A stretch of 64,000 nucleotides of DNA from Euclidia mi (GCA_944739405.2 OX123183.2:88860729-88924728); one strand, 5' to 3'. Counted from the first letter of the stretch, positions 20,641 to 34,259 are shown. Notes: generated from the sequence alone by a model not told the origin. Made by a program: numbers and translations.

Positions 20641-23483
20641 CTTTTAGGTAGCGTAATAAAACAAATATGTTGCTAGCTGTATTGTATGCCATATCAAATA
20701 CAAGAGATTATTACATTGTACGGATCTCAAATATATTTTTAGAATAGCTCTACAATAGATTCGATACTACTTTTAAAGCTATTCAAGATAGTGACAAAAA
20801 TCTACCAATCCTCCTCCACTTATCTCGGAAACTAGATGCAATAGTTTTCAAAAATATTCAAAGTACTTAAATATTCTGAAAACCCTATCAGAAATCTTTG
20901 GAGCCCGCGCCGCATGAATATAATTCGCACTTTTCCAGATTTGATGTTAAGATTGCTTCACTAGAAATGAGTCTTAGGCTTATAACAATGGACAAACAAA
21001 TGGATATTACAATCACACATAGTATTGTCTAGTGCCGGTACAGAATGAACCTACGACCACCTAGCACATTGAAAGGCTATTTCATTCACTGCGTCGTTCA
21101 TACACGGTGCTTTAAACTTACCACTACCGAACAATATAGTTCGTAAAATACAATATTCAAAATGTAGGACGATAAATAGGCTATTATTTTCAATAGCCAT
21201 GTGCAATTGTGCACATACTGCACAGCCATACGAGCTCGTATACCAATTCCTACGTGACTCTACTTAAAAGCACCGAAAGGATTTTTAATAACGTATCCAC
21301 AGTATAAAAATTTCAAAAATCCTACGTACGCGGCCTAGAGCATTCTGAATATGTTCATATTAAATAAACAAAGTTGTTCAAATACATATGTTCATTTAAT
21401 TATATGAAAAGTGCGCAGGTATGTTTCGGCGACGCAATTTACGTACTCGAAGAACGCTGTGATAGGCGTGTTTTATCCGCTCCATTTTGCACGGCCGCAC
21501 TGACGTTATTTGTTCCGAGCCTGATCTGAATCTCAGCGGGTAGCGTCCGCGTTATACGGCCTTTTCACAATTTTAATATTTTATTTCTCTGGCTGACGTC
21601 ATTTATGTGTAGTCCTTTTTGTCTGACGCAGCTTAATAACAATGATTGTTAGCGTGTCAACCTGATAGCGATTCTTTAATTTTATTTGAAAGGAAATGTT
21701 TATTTTGCTCCAAATCTTTACACGATTTATTTTCATTTTACTGTGATTAGGGAGGCTTGCCTCAAGGAGATAGAAATCATTGGATTACATTTAGCTTGTA
21801 TGTTCAACTAATTAATCAAGTTTATAACTTGTTAGTTGTATGGCTGCTGGCAAATAATGAGACGCTAGAAATCAAACTGCTTTATACGGATTCTATCACG
21901 TTTAGTTTAAGTTTCACTGCTTTTATTCTTCGTGTTCATTGAGAAAACCGAATGTCATCTTTGTTTTAGACTTTGTCATAGCTGTCAGTATTGTAAATAG
22001 TATGTACTTTCTGATATTTTCAGATTTTAGTATAAATGAATCTCTGTTACAATGAAAGGTCTAAAGGTATACGATTTAAAATACAGTTTCCGACTACATT
22101 TTACGTTACCCATCCATCTTAATAATCTAAAAGCAGATAAAGCAGTTTTAAATCAGCACACAGCATGATTGATTTGTTACCACGTTAAAATTCGCTATGC
22201 TTTACTAAGCAGAGATACATTTTTGATTCCAAATGCCCGGTGAATAGAATCAAGAAAAATAAAAGTTGGAAAAGGAATTGACAGGTGCACCTTCGTCCGG
22301 CGGCGTTCGTACGCAGCGACGAACTCACACAATTTACTTCACTTTGTGTGTCAGCCGACTCTGCGACTTTTACCTATATTTATCATCAAAACAAACAAAT
22401 TAACAGTATCAAGGGTTTATCATTCCACTTTCGCTGTATGCCGCCATGACAGAGTACCGGGATATTGGAGTCATAAAAGAGACGTGTCACATGTGATTGA
22501 CCCGCCTTCAATGCACTTCTTGGGGCGTTACTCCTGCAACAAACAAACGCGTAAATACAACAATTACACACACACACATGTCCACACTACACATGTATGC
22601 ATAATCATTGTGTGTGTAAATATTCACTGCAGAGTTATAGAAGTCATCCAACTTTTATGGGTTAGTGAAAATTCCTTCCTTATTTGCATTATGAAAAATA
22701 TTTGGATTTGTATTGGTGTCATAATCAATCCGCGAAAAATATGAAGAAAACGTCACCGTGATCAAAATAGGGGCAGCTGGCATAAATAATTATGAGATAC
22801 CTGTAGCCGTCGGTCTATTGTTTGTGGATCAAATTCGAATGCAAATAGGTAAATTACCATCCTCTAATTATTTTCAGTTGCTAATGTACATTCTGTGTCC
22901 ACTATAATGCATAAATATACATTATGCAAGTATCTGAACTGGAAAATGAAGCTGTGAAAATATTTTTTAGAATCAAAAGCGATAACCGTGACACTGGCGG
23001 GCCAAGCTAGATAGAAATTATTAAATGTTGTATGAAAGTGCTTCTACGAACGGTTCCAATGTGATTTCAATGTGTGAATGACGTGCATTTTGAAAAAAAA
23101 ATCATAGAATCTAGGTTCCTGCGAGTTCGTGACTAGAAGACGGTATTGCATTCATCAGGTGCCATGTAACTCCCTTACCTACCATGTGTTACAAGACATA
23201 CAAATTTCTAATATTTACTTATTTTCTTCATCTTTATACAAGATTTTTTTTAAATTTAATTTGAATCAAATAGTCACAAATTAGTATGTTTTCCAAAACG
23301 CTAAATTGCTTTACTGTTTGAAAACTTTACTAAATACAAATTTTCAATAAGGATAAATAATTTTAACCTTGAGGTAGTGTTTGAAATGTGAAATATTTAA
23401 TTAACTTTATGTTTCAAGCTACTAGTCCTTGACATACAAATAAGATTACCCAATATTAAGACGTGAAAATAGCACGAATAGTG
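20641..23483. other. Unassigned AT-rich DNA
   Basis: No gene supported. A short AC-rich microsatellite lies at about 22560-22585. The 132-codon frame at 22346 runs through it and shows no domain. Confidence 0.5.
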
Positions 23484-23560
23484 TTATGGTTTAAGTGGTT
23501 GTCTGAACACTGCTTGTGTGTCAGGTCTCAAGGGTTCGATTTCTACATAAGTCTCAGGAA
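23484..23560 (+). repeat. tRNA-like SINE remnant
   Basis: GTTATGGTTTAAGTGGTTG (box A-like) and, about 30 bases later, AAGGGTTCGATTTCTAC (box B-like). No tRNA fold. Confidence 0.45.
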
Positions 23561-25867
23561 TTTCTTAGCTCAAGAGTTGTCATTTCGAGCTAAAATATGT
23601 TTTCTGTTAACAACTTAGTCTTTCTGAGTGGTATAATCACGCTAGTTAATTAGTCTACGGTTAGCCACTTGTCATCGCAAAGTTCGTCGATCTTTTGCCG
23701 CCTTTATTTCATTATTTTTTAACACGACGAATACTCAAATAGCCCAGCTCATGGTTATCAAATGGGTGATAAAAGTTTGAGCGTAAATAAAAGTCACAAT
23801 CGAATTTAATGAGACAAAATTAAATAGATATTTGCATCATTATTCGTGTTATAAAAACAAGAAAGTTTTGCATGGGTGAGCTCATTGAGACCCTTGCGGG
23901 GCACAGTTCAAGTTGAAATGAGAGGCGGAACAATAAAATGCGGATTTTTAAGGCTGTACGGGAACAAATTGCGACTGCGAACGTTCGCAGCCAGTCAGGA
24001 GATGAGCTTTCGCCCATACCTCGGTACAACAAACACTCTTATATACTCACTACAAATTGAAAACATTTTCTACTACAATTTATTATTTTCCTTTTGTTAT
24101 AGAGCCACATTGCTCAACTAGAAATAGGGCAGGAAATTATCTAAATAAACAAATTCTCAACAAGTTCTTCAAAGCTTTCTCCTATAAAGCTCTCAAACTT
24201 AATCTTTTACAATAATTTAATAACCGTTTTTTCACTCTAAAAGTTAAGTTGTAACAATAATGTTATCAGAGCGAGTATTTCTCGGAGAAACTTGGAACAC
24301 AAGTGACATGTCGAGGGGTATACAATACGAATATAAAAAGTCGATAGTAGAGGCCGGGCCGGTTCATCCCCCCGCGAAGATTTGTTGGTGAGATTTAATT
24401 TGAGATACGGTTGCGACCACACGCCAGCGTCGCCAACTTTTTACGTAACTATACACAAAATTAGCTGCCTTTGTATTACTTTAATACTGCTCTCGGCACA
24501 TTTCGCAGTCTCACGTTTACATGATATATTAAAACAAAAACTTGTGGAGTTCTTTTTTAGAAAACAATGCAAATATTTTTACTTTGTTCTGTACCGTGCA
24601 TTACAATCAATAAGATTACTTGTTTACTCATATTTGAGTTCGAATGAACAAAGTCAGTAGAAGTATCAATATCAAGTTTACCTATATCGTTATTGTATAT
24701 TCCGGCAAAGTGATATTATGCCCTGAGGATACAACAATAGAGGTGACAAATTAACAACTTGGCGAGTGTTCCATACAAAGTTGTTTAGTTACATGAGCAC
24801 TGGGTACAGAGTCAGATTTCATCGCGGAGTTTAGGAATTATGCAATGAGTGCGAGCTAGGAGTGGTTCGATAACGTTTGCAGCTAGAAAACGCGCGACCG
24901 GTGAGGCGTGTATCATTCATAGAGAATTGCGGCGTCTGGCGTACACCGCGAATATTTCACAGTCGGTTTATCGAAAGAGCAGAGGCGCGTTTAAAGCCTC
25001 ATAGAGTACGGGCACAGGTGGCTCGAATATCCTCACCAATAGAATGGAGACGTGATCGGAAAACCAAATTGCAATTGGCAACTCGCGACTTCCTCTTCAA
25101 ATAATAAAATTTGCAATTTATTGTACCGATCGAAGTCTTCCCTGTTTCACTGTTCCAATAAATTAGGACGTAGGTAAGTCGGCACGCGAAGAGAATTAAG
25201 GCGAAGTTGCCGCGAATCTGTTTCAGTGCTTGGCTTAACTCCGGAATTTTAATTTGTATAAAGCTCGGCGATACCGTTACCGGTGTTTCCAACCACCGAT
25301 ACATATACTTGTACCTCCATTGTTACATGCCTCGAATAATAATTATACTTAGCAGTAACAGTCACGGACTAATTTAAACAAACACTGAAACTACTTATTT
25401 ACCTTTTCCGCTTGTAATATTGTGCAGAAAGAATATTTTGTCATCATTAACAAACAATTTTCAACAAACTCAATTACCTAGTTTAAAAGTTTTAATGATA
25501 ACGCGAAGTATTTTCGATACTATGTTTGGTACCAATTCATTTCATAACATAATTTTCAAATAAGGTATATAAATAAAGGTGTACTTGTTAATGATTATGT
25601 ACATTACAATTTGACAGTAAGGAGTTTCTCTTAAGGTATTTTTAGATACCCTATATATTCTGGCTTGTATTTCATATTCGTATCTTTTATATTTTTAAAT
25701 GTCGTGCTCATTGCAACGGTTCCTTTGCGCTCTTTATCTATCTGAGGACACCTACATTCGTTATAAATTGTAACTCCAGGCTCCTGCAGGGATTTTTCTT
25801 TACAAGAATCTTTCCAACAATCAACGTTGGTACGCTTTGAATGAAACAGCAACATATTTTCTATTTT
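23561..25867. other. Unassigned DNA
   Basis: No gene supported. A GC-richer patch at about 24880-25060 with a 75-codon frame shows no recognisable domain. Confidence 0.45.
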
Positions 25868-26510
25868 TAGGGTTCCGTACCTTACAAGTTAAAAAAAGGA
25901 TTGTCCGTCTGTCTGTCTGTCTGTCCGTGTGTCACCACCGATTTTCTTAGGAACGGGTGGACCTAGCAAATTGAAATTTATACCAGATACTGAGGTCTAT
26001 GGTTTCTATTAGGTGTATAAAATCAGGGTCCTGGGTCAACCGGATAAAAAGATATGGTCAAAATTAGATTTTTGCGAAAACTTGTAAGAACCAAAATTAA
26101 CCTTAATTTTCAACTTTTTTTAATTTTCGGAATATTTCCTTTACATGTGCTGTAAGGCCTTGGTTTTAACCAAAATTGACAATTCTAGGTCAACCGTAAG
26201 TACCCTATAGGTTTTGGGTCGAAAACCTATATGGTAGTTCCCGTTGAACTAGAATCACGAAATTTGGCCAAAAGCAGGGTCTTACAGCACAAATAAAGGA
26301 AAAATTACAAAAAATAAAAAAGTGGATAATTTAAGGGTGTCCCCATACATACATACTAGACTCCATTTAAGATAGTCCTCTAAGTTGTATGGGCGCTCAT
26401 ACAGATTTAGAGGACTAGCGTAATTAGCACCAACTTCAAATGAGGTAAAATGCGTACGGAACCCTCGTTGCGCGGGTCAGACTCGCACTTGCCTGAATTT
26501 TTTGTCGTGA
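25868..26510. mobile_element. Common lepidopteran repeat with GGGTTCCGTA ends
   Basis: Starts TTTTTAGGGTTCCGTACCTT and ends GTACGGAACCCTCGTTGCGC then GGGTCAGACTCGCACTTGCC. The inverted GGGTTCCGTAC / GTACGGAACCC pair, the internal GTCT microsatellite and the GACTCGCACTTG end are hallmarks of a very abundant lepidopteran repeat. No coding capacity. Classification not settled from sequence alone. Confidence 0.75.
25903..25931 (+). repeat. (GTCT)n microsatellite
   Basis: About five to six GTCT units within the repeat at 25868-26510. Confidence 0.85.
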
Positions 26511-27773
26511 ATCTAGTACTTACTAGAGAACTGTGCTCAGTACTCAGAGCTCAGTGAGGCGGCATAATAACGAAGTCCCTATCGATAATATGGTGAGTGT
26601 ACTGTACAGATACTACGTTTTCATCCTACAACAGATACAGATTCATTCAGTCTGGTGCATTAGCGGCGCTGCTTTTATTCACTATTTATGTTCTACCTTT
26701 CTAAACATCGGTACTTCTGGAACAATTATTACCGAAACAAAAGATAACACAACAAAAGTTTTCCGAGCCGTGGCTTCACAAGAACATACTTTAAAATTAT
26801 AGCATTCCCGATACACCATCCTGTGTTAAAAGCTTTTGAAGCTATCAAAGTTTTCAGCCGTCGTTTTCCCGAAATTATGGCACCTAACAGTACCAGTAAC
26901 CACAGTAGATAAAAACATATCTAGCATTAAAATTATTAGCGAAGCTTACATACAGTAGTTATAATAACTCAAGTTAATGACTATATCCCGGCTTCTAGTT
27001 CGCACCACACCAACTCTCTCGCTAGCAATAAACGCCCCGAGAAATATTTTCACATCGTTGTGGAAATTAAAATGAAAGTAAGTACACCCTGTAGAGCAAT
27101 AGCGGACCCCTACACCGGCGACGGATAATGCTGAATATTTCGACAAGTTCCATAATTTTATTCATGAGACGAACGGGGCCGATTGCGTATCAAACAGTTT
27201 CATAATAGATACATACGATTCGCGTTGATCAAAACTTTCTCAATTGCAATTCTCACATGTCATTGTTCCGTTCATATTTGACAATCGGGTTATGATAATA
27301 ACATCTACATCGGTACGCGAAGGCGGTATTCGTATTCGATTTTATTGTTCTAGTTCGTAGTTTCATAATACGACTTTCTAGGTAACTCACTGAATCTATT
27401 TTAGAGATTGCGCTTGATGAATATATAATTATCCAGCAAGCAATCAGAAGTCACTTATTATACAATAACGACGTTAAAAGCTTATTTTCGCGATCAGCAA
27501 ACCTACGTTCAAGTTTTACGTACATGAATATAGTTTTAACATGTTTATAATATATAAACAGCTTAACATGTTTATAGTGGAACACGGAACACCACTCCAC
27601 AGACGTAATTAGTACCTCGTGTTATTTCCGTTAATAGATTCAGCACCTGATGACCCAATAATATTTATATGAAAGAAAAAGCATAAAATACGGATCAGTC
27701 TTATACTCGATTTGTTAGTAATGTCACCGACATTGGAGAGAAGAATAATAAATTTTGATTACTTTCTCACGAC
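26511..27773. other. Unassigned DNA
   Basis: No gene or known repeat recognised. Confidence 0.45.
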
Positions 27774-27829
27774 GTGAAAAATTGTAAAATCGAATAACGA
27801 TTGCGTTATTCGATTTTACAATTTTTCAC
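27774..27829. repeat. Perfect 26-bp-arm hairpin
   Basis: GTGAAAAATTGTAAAATCGA and the next six bases are exactly inverted after the 4-base loop ATTG. The loop is too short for a typical microRNA precursor. Confidence 0.96.
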
Positions 27830-30800
27830 CGCACCCCTTACGAAATTCATGATTAAAATAGGAAACGTCATTACTTTCAATCATGTATTTTCTTCGCCGC
27901 GTTTTCAATAACGATTAGATGCTATCTACAGTTCATTGAAGAGGCTTTTTACTTATTGAATAGATGATGCCCATCTATTTGTAGGACTAATTAAATGTTT
28001 GAAGCACTTTTAAATCGGTTTGTATCTAAATATGAATAAGAACCGCTCGAATACAATGCATAATTTTATAAAACTTGCCGTAGTTTAACACTTTAACATC
28101 ATATTAAACCACATTATCAGCTATATAATATGTACCTATGTATCTTCTACACACATATATATGTAAGCGTATAAGTAGTAGTCAATAGGTATGAGGAACA
28201 AATTTTCCCCGTACGTTGTTTACTAGTTACCAAGTAATAAAAAAGTTTGTTTGATAGCAGATTAGAAACTACGCAAAAGAAGCGAGTTTGGACTGTGGCT
28301 TACGTGACTAAATAAGTCTGAGTCCCGACTTCGACCCGCCCTTAGCTACTGAGTTACTGAAGTACATATCGACACCTCCGTCTCGAACATTCAAACTGTT
28401 AACACACCAGATACTTATCTGAAATCAAAGCTTAAAACAGATTAACTTTTGTAAAGCAGAGACTACCTTCGTTAAAGTTTGAGCACTTTTTAAATTATCA
28501 GCTGCGCCAAATTGCTTTGCACTTACTGAACTTTACGATTGCATTCGATTCTTTGAACGTAAACAGAGGGCACAAGAAATATAGAGATTACTTACTCGTA
28601 CGTCGGTACCTCCTTATGAGGTTTTGCCGCAGACGTCACTCGCGTAGAATTCGTAAAACAAAAAAGTTATTTTTATTCCCCCGAGGGTTCTACTTTCAAC
28701 CGAAATGTATGTGACAAATAGATATATTGACGCGATACCTTGTGTGACATCTCCTCCTTATAATATAACACAAAAGTGAAATATACAGCGTCCTACGTTT
28801 ATTCCAGTTCATAATGAACAATGAATTGAAATTGGAGAAACTGCGATCGTGTACGTGTTTCTTTTTTCAAGCACATTTTTAGTACAAATTGGGAGTGCAA
28901 TGGAATATGTTATTGGTATAATGTAATAAACTACATTATTAGCCGCCTGCATAATCCAAACATGCAAATAAAAATTAATACGAATGGGACCGACTTATAG
29001 GTAGTGTGCACCACATTGCGTGCACCATTCATTTCTTTTATAAAAGCTGCTCCCCAGACAAAGACTTAATTTCTCATTCAAACCATTTTGGAATTTGTAA
29101 GAACACGAAACATTTACAACCGACATGATTTATGGTTTTTGTTGAAATCAAGATGCTTGAATAAATTCCTTCTCATCAATTTTAATTTAGTATGAACCGT
29201 TGTCGAGTTTTCGGAGGCACTCGCTCGAAGAGATATACGTACGTATAATTGAGTAGGTATTTAGCGTTTGTGACAAACTTTTCAGATGAATACGTATCGG
29301 TTTTATTATTCCGTTCGTTTATTTTATATTGAGACTGGCTGGGTGGAATAAGTTGACTGAAGTAAAAACGTGGGAATCTGTGCAGTTGTGGTTTGTAATA
29401 TGGTCTCTGCGTGGTCCTGTAGACAATTTTACTATCAGCATGTAGTACGAGTGACAATGCGGATGGTGTACGCTATTCAGCGCATTTTATATTACGCAGA
29501 ACTTTCCATTACTAAACACTAGTTTTCATTACATATATACGAGAAAATATTTAAAAAATAAAATCCAAAATATACTGTCTACTCTGGCTTTTATAATTTC
29601 AATAAAAATTACTGTATTGCAATCATACATACTTATTGATAAATTGGTTACTGTACCCAATGAACCATTTATCATTTCGGTAATAAAACTCACGAACAAG
29701 CAAGTTAAAGTTAAGATTGTTAAATGTCAAACGACGATACTGAACGAACAGAGAAAAAGAAGATAAACTCTTAAATTAAATATTTCCGTTAAAATGTTAA
29801 ACTAATCGGAGAGATCGGAGAGGAAGGAGTTGAGACCATCCATACAAAAAGAGTGGCGGAGTGGGTTGGTCCACTTAATCACAAAGTTGGTTCACCTGAG
29901 GCGAGCTAACTTGACGTGCACCTTTTAATCTTAAATTAACTCTGAAACACTTCTGCTAGGGTACGTCACAAATAAGCTGAGTAACCGAAGGTTATGTACG
30001 GGAAACAAAATGTACGTACAGCCGCAATTTTAGGGAATCGTAGCGCCCAAATTTGGGTAATTACATTTTAAAAATAATGACATAGTTATTTAAGTAATAA
30101 CTATAACGTTATTTTCATTAAATTATATTTTTTTGGATTAAATATTACGACAATTTTTGGCAATAATGCAGAGATGTCAGTTCGAAAACTGATTCGCATC
30201 AGTTCAAATCGAGCCGTTCAGTACCTATTCCTTATCTGTATTTTCATTTTGCAACGCCCCCTTATCAGTGCCAAAGCGGCATCACTTTACCTCAATTCCG
30301 GTGGCTAAAGGAGAGATGATGCGATATAACTCAAAATTAAAGCCACTTTATGACTAGCAGATTTTTTGTGGTTTCTTTTTTGGCAAAGCCTTACTGGTGA
30401 TGGCTCTAATTTGCCGTTTCGATTAGTAAAAAGACATCGTTCAAATCACTGCCATAGTCACAAACATCATACTATGGCCACATATATCTGCTATGGGCAC
30501 AACTACTGAACCAGGCTACACAGGTGATACAGTAATGAGAATGAGAGTGAGATTAGTCTTAGTCCCTAAACCATAATCCTAAAGCACACAGCTATTTGAA
30601 TATGTTTTGCTGGCACATCACTATTGTAATTTTAGGGCAAGACCGAATGATCAGTAACTGTCCGAAATACTCAAAAAAGTATATTTTAAGTAGCTGTCTC
30701 CAAGCTTTGATAATCGACCTCTTCTTGTGTCAGCTTCAAACTTCTTTCTTATTGTCTGAATAATACTGGGATACTATAGTATTTTCGCTGTATGATGATA

Positions 30801-31150
30801 TGCGTGACAGTTCTCATTTTACATATCACGCATACTACTTTCAACTTATGAAAAGAAATTGGCAAAAAAAAAATTATAAAAAAAATATATATTAAAAATG
30901 ACAAAGTAAATTGATACTAGTATGTCTCTCTCTATTTTTATAATTATGATTAACTGTAAATAAATTATTTAAATATAATAAAATATAATCCTCAAAATGT
31001 CAGATGCATGAAACGGAACCCCTGACAGTAGAGATTGACACCATTGAATCGACATGAACTCGATTCGGTACGAGTTCATCTGCCTTGTATGCGGTTTGTG
31101 TTTCTGTCTGTTTGGCCTGTTATTTTTTTGTTGTGTTTTATTTGGCACGT
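27830..31150. other. Unassigned AT-rich DNA
   Basis: The longest stretch in the left half with no recognisable transposon piece. I see no supported gene. Confidence 0.45.
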
Positions 31151-31153
31151 ACA

Positions 31154-31620
31154 ATGCAGAAAACAACAAAAAAGATAGTATTAAACTCTCAAAACCGTGA
31201 GTTAGTGCTTCGTTTGAGGACCTTCTTTGAACGAGTGCGTGCAAACGGAGGCCCGGTAATACCGATCGACAGTGTTGTGTACAGAGTTGCGGCAGCTCTG
31301 GACATCGGCAAGGCTACAGTTTCTCGAAAAGCCAAATAAAAATTCGGAGAAACTGGTTGTGAAGACAAGAAGCTGTCCACTCCGAAGAAACGTGAGCGTA
31401 AAGCTTCAATAACTGACATAGATAGTTTAGATTTGGTGGCAATCTGAAACCATATTTATGGGTATTATGAGAGAAATGAGTTCCTTACATTGATAAAATT
31501 AATCAGTCGTAGAAAAAACACAATCGATAATATTTAGCGACTGGGATAAATATGTCCACCTCGACCGAATTCGAGATGAGCAATTAATTATCTCAGTCGG
31601 AGAAGATTCTGATTAAGATA
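31154..31620 (+). pseudogene. Internally deleted DNA transposase (N-terminal HTH part joined to C-terminal tail)
   Basis: From the ATG at 31154 the frame reads MQKTTKKIVLNSQNREL, DSVVYRVAAALDIGKATVSR (a helix-turn-helix-like DNA-binding segment) and, after a TAA at 31337-31339, KFGETGCEDKKLSTPKKRER, then a TGA near 31445 and NHIYGYYERNEF. This matches the start of a DDE transposase type I recognise from lepidopteran genomes. The catalytic middle is absent: by about 31530 the sequence has jumped to WDKYVHL and VGEDSD, the usual C-terminal end. A non-autonomous deletion derivative with two added stops. Terminal repeats were not found. Confidence 0.65.
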
Positions 31621-32760
31621 TGAGGTTTTATTTCGAATGACAGTGACGAATAATAAATACTGCGTTTTATTTGTGAATGTATTTGCAAAAAAAAAATATA
31701 TGAATTTATTTAGAAGATCTAGAATCGGTAACTACGTACGATTTCATGTTCTTTGCCAATGCATTCGATATTCATAAATAATCGCTTAAATTTCCTTAGG
31801 TTACATCACTATAATTGTCAGTCATGAACTATCATGCATATCATTATATAGCGAAAATACTATAATAGTTACATTTTAGTTCAGTAATAGTAGTTTTGAT
31901 TTTATTAGTAAATATTAGGTAAGTATAACATTTTATTACTACTTACAATGGCACTTAGTTATGGCTATGGCACTTAGTTATGGCTTTTGTAATGTTTCTC
32001 TTTCATAGTTAATTGATGTTTGATATGATGTTAATTATTGTTAGATTATTGTTATTATAATTCTACACCATTCATGTACCTGCACCTACCTACATATGTA
32101 TATCTTCTGAATGTAGATTTAAATAACCTTATATAAAGATTATGATCACCAGCATCGTAACTAGTTAAAATCAAATAGATTTATTTGAACAGCTTACAAA
32201 ATAAATTAAAACTATTAAAATGTATGAAAGGTTAAGGGTGGCTTCTAAAGCAAATTACCTATTTTATTTTGGCTGTTTCCTGTATGCGTAAGTAATCATT
32301 AACTTCAAACAACCAATGCAAAATGGTGTGTGCCATACTAGCTCCGGTCGGTAAAGGTAAACTGGTAAATAACCAAAAAACCTGGTAAATAAAAAAATAA
32401 CAGAAAATTGTTGCTAAAATTAATTTCATTGAACGTTTAACAGGTGAGTTGCTCGAGGGATCATTAATTATTGAAAATATGCGTCGTTTTTGTGCTTTTA
32501 TGCGAAATAACCTTTCGCTTTCTTAATAACGTTTCAAAACTCTCACTGTGACAGTTGCCTCATTTTATGATTTTGCGTAAATCTCTTTCTACCAGAAAAT
32601 TGCTTTAACATTTTGTGTTTTACTTTTTCATTTAATTAACGTGGTTTATTGATATCTTAGCCTTTGAATATAAAGAAAATATTTACACACACACACTATG
32701 GTAAATAATATAATATGCCAGTGCTGAGGTATGTTTAATAACGAATTAATAAAAGGTAAC
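31621..32760. other. Unassigned AT-rich DNA
   Basis: No gene recognised. GGCACTTAGTTATGGCTAT is tandemly duplicated at about 31960-31986. Confidence 0.45.
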
Positions 32761-32768
32761 TTTATAGT

Positions 32769-33037
32769 GACTGCCTCGTTGGTCTCGCGGCATAAATGTG
32801 CGCGTGGGATTGAGAGGTCTCGGGTTCGATTCCCGGGTCGGGCAAAGTGTTATTGGGTTTTTCCGTTAGGAAATTCTCAGTAGCAGCACGGAGTCTGGTA
32901 ATGTGCCCGGTACGGCAATAGGCTCGCCCCCTATTACGTGGGACCTAAAAAAAAATCAAGGCGAAATGTGGGTGTAATATTACACCTCTGCCTACCCCTT
33001 CGGGGATACAGGCGTGAGTCTATAAAAAAAAATCAAA
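32769..33037 (+). mobile_element. tRNA-derived SINE, copy 2
   Basis: Begins GACTGCCTCGTTGGTCTCGC, with box B GGTTCGATTCCCGGG near 32823, the GCCCCCTATTACGTGGGACC body block, and the 3' end TGCCTACCCCTTCGGGGATA then CAGGCGTGAGTCTATAAAA. Flanked by the 8-bp direct repeat TTTATAGT (32761-32768 and 33038-33045), a target-site duplication. The body is closely similar to the copy at 2804-3073. Confidence 0.93.
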
Positions 33038-33084
33038 TTTATAGTTAATAAAAATACTGAGATGATAACCACACTGGTTGCAGC

Positions 33085-33400
33085 ATGAAACGGCTGGCTG
33101 GTCCGCAGCAATACCACCCTCTCACCGCAGATCAACCCAATATATCGGGATTTCTACTGTTACGTTTCGTTCTGGGCAAGCCGATTGCCTAGCCCAGCTC
33201 CCTATTCTCTATCTTCTTTATTAACACGGGACCATAGCGAAAAGTAGTAACGGAAAGATGGGGACAAGATGGTGAATACTTAGTGTTGTTCCTCAAAATG
33301 GTCCTCTCCCTCTCTCTCTCAGTATGCCCAGCAACGAGCAAGTTTACCTCGTTTGCCTTACTGGCGTTTACGGTGAGGCACTTCCTACCAAGATAGCCTT
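33085..33400 (+). repeat. Diverged relative of interspersed repeat R1
   Basis: GGCTGGCTGGTCCGCAGCAA then TACCACCCTCTCACCGCAGA and later ACTGTTACGTTTCGTTCTGG parallel, in order, the R1 blocks GGCCGGCTCGACCGGGGAAG, TACTACCCTCTCACAGAAAA and ACTGTTGCATTTCGTTCGGT. It ends near CTCGTTTGCCTTACTGG. Confidence 0.55.
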
Positions 33401-34259
33401 ATAAAATAAAAATAACGTACGTACGTATTACCATGTTTTCAAGCGTCTCTTTGGTTCGCAGTAAACAAAGTACTTACGTTCGAGATAAGAGTGAGTAGTT
33501 CTGAGCTTAATCCTTCGGAGTTTTTAAATGCTATCCAGATAACATCATTGCTTGTTAGCAAATGAGTTCTGAGCAGACGGCGGGAATTGTGTCAATGTAT
33601 ATACAGTCGCAAGCCGCGTCGCGGCAGACGCGACAACTGAGACAATTTTTTTGTAGAAAGTGCTCTTTTCGCCATCCACAAGATTAGATTCAAGGGGATA
33701 AATCTCTCCTCCCACTACTCGTGTCGCGCGCTTTGTGTGAAGGCTTTATTCCGGATTATTTATACAGAACATTTCGCCTGCCGCCTGACATACTAAATAA
33801 CGCCATCTTTTAATCTAGCGACGTTCAAGCATTCGATATTCACCTTTCAACTAGAATCGCCACTCACACTCAACGGCCGAAATAAAGCGAAAAAATAACA
33901 TGCTAAAAGCTTCCTTTCAGCGACTCCTAAAGAGTTTAGGTTAAAAGCTTACTTCACATAGTATTCATTACCGAAATAATTCGTCGGAGTGATGTAAGAA
34001 CGGCGCTCGCCGATTGCAGGGCTGCGAGTATAAACACAAAATTATGTTCAGAACGGCACGTAAGAAGCGAGCAATTCCTGATGTACCATGAGGTTAGATT
34101 GGAAAACTTCTCATGCTGCAACGTGCTATTGCTCTGTGCCTGTGCCCACTCCAGCTCTCATATTACCCAAACTAGTGAGCAATACCTACCCACTTGTTAA
34201 ACATTATTCTCTACAAATATTTCTAAGAATGATTACCTTGTTCTCTTTGCATTTTGCAT
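33401..34259. other. Unassigned DNA
   Basis: No gene recognised. Confidence 0.4.

Noticed and set aside
22346..22744. 132-codon frame
   Set aside because: It runs through an AC-rich microsatellite and shows no domain.
24877..25104. 75-codon frame in a GC-richer patch, considered as an exon
   Set aside because: No recognisable domain and no clear splice sites; could not be supported.
25903..25931. Regularly spaced short repeats considered as a CRISPR-like array
   Set aside because: They are a simple GTCT microsatellite inside a common repeat; no spacers, and the genome is eukaryotic.
27774..27829. Possible microRNA precursor
   Set aside because: A perfect 26-bp stem with a 4-base loop lacks the loop size and mismatches of typical precursors, and similar unrelated hairpins occur throughout.
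32769..32845. Possible tRNA gene
   Set aside because: Box A and box B are present, but there is no acceptor stem or clover-leaf, and the sequence is the head of a repeated SINE with target duplications.
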